Part shown: positions 58,757 through 64,000 of the stretch, piece by piece
Position numbering within the stretch: the first letter of the stretch is position 1
Layout: each line of letters begins with the position of its first letter
Assembly: GCF_026241205.1 (NCBI RefSeq)
Contig: NZ_JAPFQM010000006.1
Location: forward strand, 843,129-907,128
Source of the DNA: Thermomicrobium sp. 4228-Ro
GTDB taxonomy: Bacteria > Chloroflexota > Chloroflexia > Thermomicrobiales > Thermomicrobiaceae
Reading direction: 5' to 3'
Length of the DNA: 64,000 nucleotides
The notes under the pieces: model-generated
Databases searched by the model: none
What the model was told of the DNA's origin: nothing
The model's input: the letters and a program-made list of their open reading frames with translations, nothing else
Program-made: the position numbers and the translations under genes

Positions 58757-59584
58757 ATGCCGGTCGCGCTCGTCTTCCAGCTCCACCCGCTCCGCGATGC
58801 GTTGCTCCCGCCGTTCCTCGGTCGGGCAGCGCACGCTGCCCTGCTGCGCGCGCTCGCGACCGTCGACCCGGCGGCTGCGCGGGAGCTGCACGATCTGCCC
58901 GGTCAGCGCCCCTTCACCGTCGCGGTCCTCGAAGAAGGAGTCCGCTCAGGTCGGCGAGAGACACCCGCCCGCGCCGGTGTGCCGCTGCACCTGCGGGTCA
59001 CCCTGCTCGACGATGAGCTCGAGTCGCTGGTGATCCGAGCATTGGCTCCCGGGTCGCCGGTCCAGCTCGGCCAGCTGCCGCTCACGGTCGGCGAGCCAGC
59101 GACCGACCATCCACTGGCCGGGCGAGCGCGGTACGAGGAGCTGGCAGCGCTCCTCGAACCGGGCACGCGGCATCCGCTCCGCCTCCGCCTGCGCTTTTTC
59201 TCGCCGACGACCTTCCACCAGGGGACGCACCACCTGCCGCTGCCGCTCCCGAAACTCGTCTTCGGCAGCCTCGCCGAGCGGTGGAACGCCTTCGCGCCCG
59301 TCCACATCGCCCCGGAAGTCGTGCGGGGCTTCGAGCACCTTCGGGTCGCAGCCTACCACCTGGAGACGCGACTGGTCGACACCGGGCAGGGGAAACTCGT
59401 CGGCTTCCAGGGCTGGTGCGAGTACCGGTCGGACGCCGTCGAACCGCCGGTGCGTGCGGCGGCACGCGCGCTGGCCGAGTTCGCGACCTACGCCGGCGTG
59501 GGACACAAGGTCGCCATGGGACTCGGCCAGGCTGGACTGGCTCTGTCCTGCTCCCCGGAGCGAGCCGACCGGACGACGGCTTGA
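58757..59584 (+). CDS. cas6: Cas6, CRISPR RNA processing endonuclease
   Basis: The 275-residue protein has two ferredoxin-like halves and the C-terminal glycine-rich loop GVGHKVAMGLGQAGLAL of Cas6. It should cut the array transcript at the base of the repeat hairpin to release crRNAs with an 8-base 5' tag. The inner motif LRFFSPTTFHQGTHHLPLPL is a Cas6 hallmark of the thermophile group. It starts 13 bases after the second CARF-HEPN gene. A catalytic histidine is not assigned with confidence. Confidence 0.9.
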   Translation: MPVALVFQLHPLRDALLPPFLGRAAHAALLRALATVDPAAARELHDLPGQRPFTVAVLEEGVRSGRRETPARAGVPLHLRVTLLDDELESLVIRALAPGSPVQLGQLPLTVGEPATDHPLAGRARYEELAALLEPGTRHPLRLRLRFFSPTTFHQGTHHLPLPLPKLVFGSLAERWNAFAPVHIAPEVVRGFEHLRVAAYHLETRLVDTGQGKLVGFQGWCEYRSDAVEPPVRAAARALAEFATYAGVGHKVAMGLGQAGLALSCSPERADRTTA

Positions 59585-59767
59585 GCGCGCCGCGGCGGAC
59601 GAGCCGCGGGCCTCCACCCCGGCAGGTGGCCGTTTCCCGCAGCGCCGCGCGAGGCCGCGATCGACCGGCCGCGGGGCGAGCCGGGCATCGAGCAGGTTGG
59701 CATGCTCGCTGACCGGCCGGTATGCTCAGCGATACCGCAACGGTCAGGCGCGGAAGGGGGGCTTCCC

Positions 59768-60043
59768 ATGCTGGTCATCGTCTGCTACGATATCAGCGAC
59801 GACAGCAAGCGGACGCGCCTTTACAAGTGGCTGCAGGGATACGGGACGCCGGTACAACGCTCGGTGTTCGAGTGTGACCTTCGGGCGAACGAGCTGGATC
59901 GTGTCCGGCGGTACCTACGGCGGGTCGCCGACCCACGGGTCGACGGCGTGCGGTTGTACCTCCTGTGCGAAGCGTGCGCCCGCAAGGTCGAGATCGTCGC
60001 CGGTACGCCGCGCGAGCCGCTACCGGATTTCTTGATCGTCTGA
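59768..60043 (+). CDS. cas2: Cas2, spacer-acquisition subunit
   Basis: The 91-residue protein matches Cas2: MLVIVCYDISDDSKRTRLYK (catalytic-position Asp8), LQGYGTPVQRSVFECDL, and LYLLCEACARKVEIVAG. Cas2 dimers bridge Cas1 dimers during spacer integration. It starts at ATG 59768 behind GGAAGGGG. It lies immediately before the repeat array, while its partner cas1 lies 2.6 kb further on, beyond the array and two other genes. This split order is less usual than adjacent cas1-cas2. Confidence 0.95.
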   Translation: MLVIVCYDISDDSKRTRLYKWLQGYGTPVQRSVFECDLRANELDRVRRYLRRVADPRVDGVRLYLLCEACARKVEIVAGTPREPLPDFLIV

Positions 60044-60115
60044 GGTGACCGGACAATGCGAACATCCGTTCGTGACCCAAAAGTACTAGACGAATAGCCC
60101 GAAAGTCCGGGGTCG

Positions 60116-60550
60116 GTTGCAACGCACTCAATCCCCTTCAGGGGATTGCAAGGCGACCGCATAGCGCTCGCGGCGTTCCAGGCGCGCGGTATAAGGTTGC
60201 AACGCACTCAATCCCCTTCAGGGGATTGCAAGAGGGCCGAGACCGTGACGACTGGACTATAACCGGCCCTGATCGTTGCAACGCACTCAATCCCCTTCAG
60301 GGGATTGCAAGTTCCGGAGCCCGAACTCCTCTAGTACCTGGCGGACCCGGCCCTGTGTTGCAACGCACGCAATCCCCTTCAGGGGATTGCAAGTCGACCA
60401 ACCGGCGCAAGAGACTTGCTTCCTGACGAGTCCACAAGTTGCAACGCACTCAATCCCCTTCAGGGGATTGCAACCTGGATCTCTGCCAGTTCTCCGGTCT
60501 CGGGATCCCCACGTGTTGCAACGCACTCGATCCCCTTCAGGGGATCGCAA
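60116..60550 (+). CRISPR. CRISPR array, six repeats and five spacers
   Basis: Six 36-base repeats start at 60116, 60196, 60275, 60357, 60438 and 60515, with spacers of 44, 43, 46, 45 and 41 bases. The repeat begins GTTGCAACGCACT and contains an 8-bp stem (CAATCCCC with GGGGATTG) and TTCA loop. Repeats 1-3 and 5 are identical. Repeat 4 has one change before the stem. Repeat 6 has two changes that keep the stem paired. A degenerate last repeat places the leader at 60044-60115, on the cas2 side, so transcription is in the + direction. The base after the repeat is G four times and C twice; the tag would be AUUGCAAG or AUUGCAAC. Confidence 0.97.
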
Positions 60551-60807
60551 CGACGGAGCGGCCGTGGCCTCAGCCGCTCCGAGGTCCACCCTGCTGGCAC
60601 GCATGCTCCTTCCGGGTAAGGCGTTCGCCACTGCACCGGAGACGCCTCGTGCACCGGCCAGGTCGGAACCTCGTACGAGCCGTCTCCCGTCAGCACCTGC
60701 CACGCAGTCTCGCCCTCCTTGCCGTCCAGGCCGCCACCTGGTACACTATCGAATCGCACTTCCACCAAACCGCGCGCGACGCCACCCTCGGAGGCGAGCG
60801 CAAGCCC

Positions 60808-61692
60808 ATGCACGACTGGACGGTCACGCTCGAAGCCACCTTCGCGGGCGAGCTGACCTTCACCGTGACCGGCCACCCGGCACGCTCCCTGCTCGATGAC
60901 CCTCGCCCCGAGACCGCGCGCGAGATCGTCGTTTTCGATCCCCGCGGGTACATCATCGCTGCCTTCGACCTCCGGGACGAGCCCGAGGAAGACGACGACG
61001 CGTTCGTCATCAGGATCGGCGGGAATGGCTGCTCGCCCCGACGGGCGCTCCGCGTCGCCTCCGGACGGATCGCCGGTTCCCTGGTCGGGTACTTGCCGCT
61101 TCCCGGCGAAAGCGCTCGCGTCGAAAGCGGCCCGCTGCCGCACCGCTTCGCCGATCTCCAGCGGCGGCTCCTTCGGTCGGCGCGTTCGGTTCACCTCTCC
61201 TTGTCACCGAGCACCGTGCTGGCACTGCCGAGAGTCAGAGCGGTCGCCGTCGACGGAATCCCGATCATGGAGGCTCTCCCGATGCACGCACATCCCGCTG
61301 TCCTCTCGCTCGAGACCTGCGTGGCACTCGACCTCGAACTCTTCCTCCCCCGCGCCCTCGACGAGTTCTCGAGGCGGCAACAGGCCATCGCGAGCTCGGC
61401 ACCGCGAACCGCTTCCAAGCGGCTGCTCGCCACGCTCGCACGACTCCAACGGACGAGCCCCGACATCGCGCTCACCGCGGACGTCCTGTGGCTCCCGTTC
61501 CGCCTCTTCCCCGCTCCGCTCACCCTCGGTCGCGATGGGATCGCAACCGTCCTGGGCGGCGTGCGCGTCCGGACGGCACACGAGGCCTGGCAGGCTCTCT
61601 GCCACCCGGGCCGACTCGCCCACCTGCTCGGCGTCAGACCCGACCGGATCCCCTCCCTCTTGGCCGATCCTGACCTCCTCGACGACCGCTGA
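60808..61692 (+). CDS. Unrecognised protein between array and cas1
   Basis: From ATG 60808 this is a 294-residue soluble protein. It starts with beta strands (HDWTVTLEATFAGELTFTVT, REIVVFDPRGYIIAAFDLRD, DAFVIRIGG) and has mixed alpha/beta later (RRLLRSARSVHLSLSPST, RLLATLARLQRTSPDIALTA, HEAWQALCHPGRLAHLLGVR). I recognise no nuclease, CARF, SAVED or regulator motif. Its place between a CRISPR array and cas1 makes it a candidate accessory of this locus. The frame is open further upstream, but that part overlaps the array and is not used. The start has no strong ribosome site. Confidence 0.6.
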   Translation: MHDWTVTLEATFAGELTFTVTGHPARSLLDDPRPETAREIVVFDPRGYIIAAFDLRDEPEEDDDAFVIRIGGNGCSPRRALRVASGRIAGSLVGYLPLPGESARVESGPLPHRFADLQRRLLRSARSVHLSLSPSTVLALPRVRAVAVDGIPIMEALPMHAHPAVLSLETCVALDLELFLPRALDEFSRRQQAIASSAPRTASKRLLATLARLQRTSPDIALTADVLWLPFRLFPAPLTLGRDGIATVLGGVRVRTAHEAWQALCHPGRLAHLLGVRPDRIPSLLADPDLLDDR

Positions 61693-61773
61693 GCGGGCCG
61701 CCTCGCCAGCGGACCGGCAGGGAACTCCAGGTCGGGAAATCGGAACGACAACGACGGGACGGTACTCGGAGCG

Positions 61774-62544
61774 ATGCGGAGGACCGACAGCGCACCAGGC
61801 CGATCGCGTCGCCGATCGCGTCGGAGACACACGACGATCGCACGGTTGCGAAGGGCGCGGTTCCTCCGCCTCGGAATCGCCGTCCTCTCCGGACCGGTCG
61901 CCGCGCTCCTCTTCACCGGGCTGGTCTGGCTGTTCCACTCTCTGGCGCTGCGCTCCTTCGCCCGCTGGCCGACGCCCGCGGAGATCGCGCTCGGTGGTGC
62001 TGCGGCACCCCTCCTGTGGTGGGCTCGCCTGGCTGGTGTCCACCGTAGCGGCGTGCAGTTCCTCGTCGCACCACCGGAGTGGACTGCTGCCGACTTCCGC
62101 CCCCGCGAGCCGGTCTCCTGGCAGACCTGGCTCGCCAAAGCCGCGCTCGTCCTCTATCTCGCGCTCCTGCCGCTGCTCGGTGCGCTCGCCTTCGCCCGTT
62201 CCTACCTGCCGCGACCGCTCTCCGCACTGGTCGGAGCGGCGCTGGCTGGAACGCTCGCTGTCCTGCCGTTCCTGGTCGCCCGCTGGCCCCACCACGTGAA
62301 CCGCTTCCTCGCCCGGGTCGAGGTCCTCGGCTTCATCCTCGCCGGACTCTTGGGTGGAAGCGCGACCGAAGCAGCGCTCCTGGGCCTCTACGCCTCCCGG
62401 CAGGGCAAGCTCGGGTTCGTCACGCTCGTCGTCGCCCTGAACCTGGCCTGGTTCGGCCTGTGGATCGCGGCGACCGGCTTCCTGCAACTCTGGTCGGAAC
62501 GACCGTGGGCCGCCCCGAGCGCTTCCCGCCCTCGACCCCCCTGA
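61774..62544 (+). CDS. Multi-spanning membrane protein beside cas1
   Basis: The 256-residue protein has a very basic start (SAPGRSRRRSRRRHTTIARL) and about six hydrophobic helices (LRLGIAVLSGPVAALLFTGL, LAKAALVLYLALLPLLGALA, LVGAALAGTLAVLPFLVA, LGFILAGLLGGSATEAALLG, GFVTLVVALNLAWFGLW). I know no family. Membrane proteins next to type III systems sometimes act as effectors of the cyclic-oligoadenylate response, but this one has no visible sensor domain. It could equally be an ordinary passenger gene. It lies 125 bases before cas1. Confidence 0.6.
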   Translation: MRRTDSAPGRSRRRSRRRHTTIARLRRARFLRLGIAVLSGPVAALLFTGLVWLFHSLALRSFARWPTPAEIALGGAAAPLLWWARLAGVHRSGVQFLVAPPEWTAADFRPREPVSWQTWLAKAALVLYLALLPLLGALAFARSYLPRPLSALVGAALAGTLAVLPFLVARWPHHVNRFLARVEVLGFILAGLLGGSATEAALLGLYASRQGKLGFVTLVVALNLAWFGLWIAATGFLQLWSERPWAAPSASRPRPP

Positions 62545-62669
62545 CCGATCGCCGGACAGCGCTCGGCACGGGCTACCGCACCCATCCGACCGCTGGATAC
62601 CCGGAACCGACGGTCTTTTCAGTCCGGTCGACGCGATCGGAACTGGGTGAACCGGCAAGGACACCATCG

Positions 62670-63710
62670 ATGCGCGCGCTGTACGTCGTCGAACAGGGGG
62701 CGGTCCTCCGCCGCAGCGGCGAACTCCTCGTCGTCGAGCGTGACGGCGAGACGCTCGCGCGCGCCCCCCTGCTCCGTCTCCAGCTCGTCATCCTTTTCGG
62801 GAACGTCCACGTCACCACCCCGACTCTCGTCGTCCTCCTCGAGCGTGGCATCGAGCTGGTCCTGCTCACCGCCGACGGCGAATACCGGGGTCGCCTAGTG
62901 GGCCCGGAAGCGACCTCAGCGGAACTCCGCATCCGGCAGCTGGAAGCTGCTCGCGACGAAGCGCTCGCCCTCGATCTCGCTCGCCGTTTCGTCCGCGGCA
63001 AGCTGCGGAACCAGGGCGTGCTGCTCATGCAGTATCGCGACCGCCACCCGGATATCCCACGCGCCATCGACGCGCTCCGCGACGCCCTCCAGCGCGCCGC
63101 CCGTGCCGGTGGGCACGGCGGGCTCCTCGCCGCCGAGGGCTACGGGAGCGGTGCCTACTTCAGCGCGCTCGCCACGCTCTTCCCTCCCGCATTTTCCTTC
63201 CCCGGTCGCCAGCGCCGTCCCCCACCCGACCCGGTCAATGCCCTCCTCAGCTTGGGCTACACGCTGCTCGCCCAGCGCGCGGTGAGTGCCCTGCGCGCCG
63301 TCGGCCTCGACCCGCACGTCGGCTTCCTCCACCAACTGCGCCCCGGCCGCCCCTCGCTCGCCCTCGATCTGATCGAGGAGTTCCGTCCGGTCGTCGATGC
63401 GTTCGTCCTCGACCTCCTGACGCGCGGTCAACTCCTGCCCGAACACTTCGCTCCCCCACAGCCGGAACGCGGTGTCCGCCTGACCCCTGACGGCCTGCGG
63501 CTGTTCCTCGCCGCCTGGGAAGGCTGGTGGGAGCAGCCGGTCGCGCTCGCCGGAACCCGCCGCCCGGCCCGCGACGCGCTCTTCGAGCAGGCTCGCCGTC
63601 TCGCGCGCGTCCTCCGCGCACCGGCCGAGCCGTACCTCACCGTCCCGATCGAAGCCTGGTGGCAGGCTGACGAGTCCGTTGATCCCCACCCGGCTCGCGA
63701 GCAGCCCTGA
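62670..63710 (+). CDS. cas1: Cas1 integrase
   Basis: The 346-residue protein matches Cas1: ALYVVEQGAVLRRSGELLVV, FGNVHVTTPTLVVLLERGIE, LLAAEGYGSGAYFSALATLF (metal-ligand Glu), PDPVNALLSLGYTLLAQRAV, and GFLHQLRPGRPSLALDLIEE (His and Glu ligands). It inserts new spacers with Cas2. ATG 62670 was chosen because an ATG-led N-terminal strand follows directly; longer frames upstream include the membrane gene in another phase. It is the last gene of the locus, on the far side of the array. Confidence 0.96.
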   Translation: MRALYVVEQGAVLRRSGELLVVERDGETLARAPLLRLQLVILFGNVHVTTPTLVVLLERGIELVLLTADGEYRGRLVGPEATSAELRIRQLEAARDEALALDLARRFVRGKLRNQGVLLMQYRDRHPDIPRAIDALRDALQRAARAGGHGGLLAAEGYGSGAYFSALATLFPPAFSFPGRQRRPPPDPVNALLSLGYTLLAQRAVSALRAVGLDPHVGFLHQLRPGRPSLALDLIEEFRPVVDAFVLDLLTRGQLLPEHFAPPQPERGVRLTPDGLRLFLAAWEGWWEQPVALAGTRRPARDALFEQARRLARVLRAPAEPYLTVPIEAWWQADESVDPHPAREQP

Positions 63711-63780
63711 GCCGTCCTCCGTGTCCCGCTCCGACTACTCTACGTGCATGCGCCGACGACGCACGTTACCATAGAGCACC

Positions 63781-63800
63781 GGTCGGCGTTCCAGCCGACC
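63781..63800 (+). promoter_or_regulatory. Hairpin between cas1 and the lipoprotein gene
   Basis: A perfect 7-bp stem (GGTCGGC, loop GTTCCA, GCCGACC) lies 20 bases before the start of the lipoprotein gene and just ahead of its GGAGGGAGGAGG ribosome site. It could be the end of the cas1 transcript or a leader structure of the next gene. No U tract follows. Confidence 0.35.
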
Positions 63801-63819
63801 TAGGCGGAGGGAGGAGGCG

Positions 63820-64000
63820 ATGCGACGCCGCCGGTTTCTCGCGCTCGCACTCAGCAGCGTCCTGGCGATCGCCGGGTGCCGCAACCACCAGCAGGCGGGG
63901 CAGCCGGGAGCGAGCCAGACGGCTGCTGCCCGAACACCGGCCACGACGAGCGAAACGTCGGGCGGTGCCACTCCGACCGCTTCGTACGAGTTGATCCCGG
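63820..64000 (+). CDS. Lipoprotein, N-terminal part only
   Basis: The gene runs off the right edge after 60 codons. It has a basic start (MRRRRFLALALSS), a hydrophobic helix and a lipobox LAIAGC at about residue 19, followed by a low-complexity linker rich in T, A, S and G. It will be lipid-anchored outside the membrane. Many binding proteins of ABC transporters start this way, but nothing visible decides its function. The ATG follows a strong GGAGGGAGGAGG site. Confidence 0.75.
   Translation, partial: MRRRRFLALALSSVLAIAGCRNHQQAGQPGASQTAAARTPATTSETSGGATPTASYELIP

Noticed and set aside
60276-60899. Open frames running through the CRISPR repeats
   Set aside because: The 36-base repeat length keeps frames open by chance; the sequence is an array.

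Overview
The window is GC-rich, gene-dense bacterial DNA. Strong GC bias at third codon positions, a type III-A CRISPR locus, a bipartite lipoate ligase, a dnaE2-type polymerase and cysteine-motif/Pro-Thr-linker surface proteins fit a thermophilic Chloroflexota of the Thermomicrobia group (Thermomicrobium-like). That taxonomic call is inference; no marker gene such as rRNA is present and no tRNA was noticed.

Layout. 1-3.8 kb: the end of a Y-family polymerase and dnaE2 (mutagenic translesion cassette). 3.6-4.6 kb: a broken ion-channel gene. 4.6-7.6 kb: an Rrf2 regulator, hemerythrin and NnrS-like membrane protein that look like a nitric-oxide/redox stress operon, then a PRC-barrel-like protein. 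7.7-12.3 kb: an asparaginase-family Ntn hydrolase, a decayed FAD oxidoreductase, a ferritin-VIT1 fusion and a DUF554 membrane protein. 12.3-17.6 kb (minus strand): a Pro/Thr-linker surface protein and hydantoinase/oxoprolinase subunits HyuB and HyuA. 18-23 kb: secreted unknowns, a nitrilase-family amidase, a Yip1-like protein and split lipoate ligase. 23-29 kb (minus strand): a VWA protein, MoxR/Mg-chelatase-type AAA ATPase and secretion-type P-loop ATPase, then citrate synthase.

29.6-41.3 kb is the most unusual region. Three small Tat-exported, Cys-rich proteins align with the light (TTQ) subunit of methylamine dehydrogenase, including both tryptophans that form TTQ. Each is followed by a beta-propeller protein in the position of the heavy subunit. 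There are four intact propellers and one decayed one; one propeller is fused to a MauE-like membrane domain. A MauD-like thioredoxin, a small membrane protein, an ECF sigma factor with a hydrophobic N-terminal extension and a DoxX-like protein follow. Four transcription units in this region start with the same promoter-like element, CTGTCTG, then a spacer giving exactly 16 nt to CGTC, followed by an A-rich patch. I read this as a multi-isoform quinoprotein amine-dehydrogenase-like system controlled by its own ECF sigma factor. No MauG-type di-haem enzyme or amicyanin is visible here.

41.4-49 kb: a SWIM protein, dihydrolipoyl dehydrogenase, a cation/proton antiporter, mannose-6-phosphate isomerase, an OB-like protein, a fumarylacetoacetate-hydrolase-family enzyme and a GlsB-like protein with a decayed dioxygenase-like tail. 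49.1-63.7 kb is a type III-A CRISPR-Cas locus: cas10/csm1, csm2-5, two CARF-HEPN ribonucleases, cas6, cas2, a six-repeat array, two unrecognised genes (one membrane protein) and cas1. The window ends inside a lipoprotein gene.
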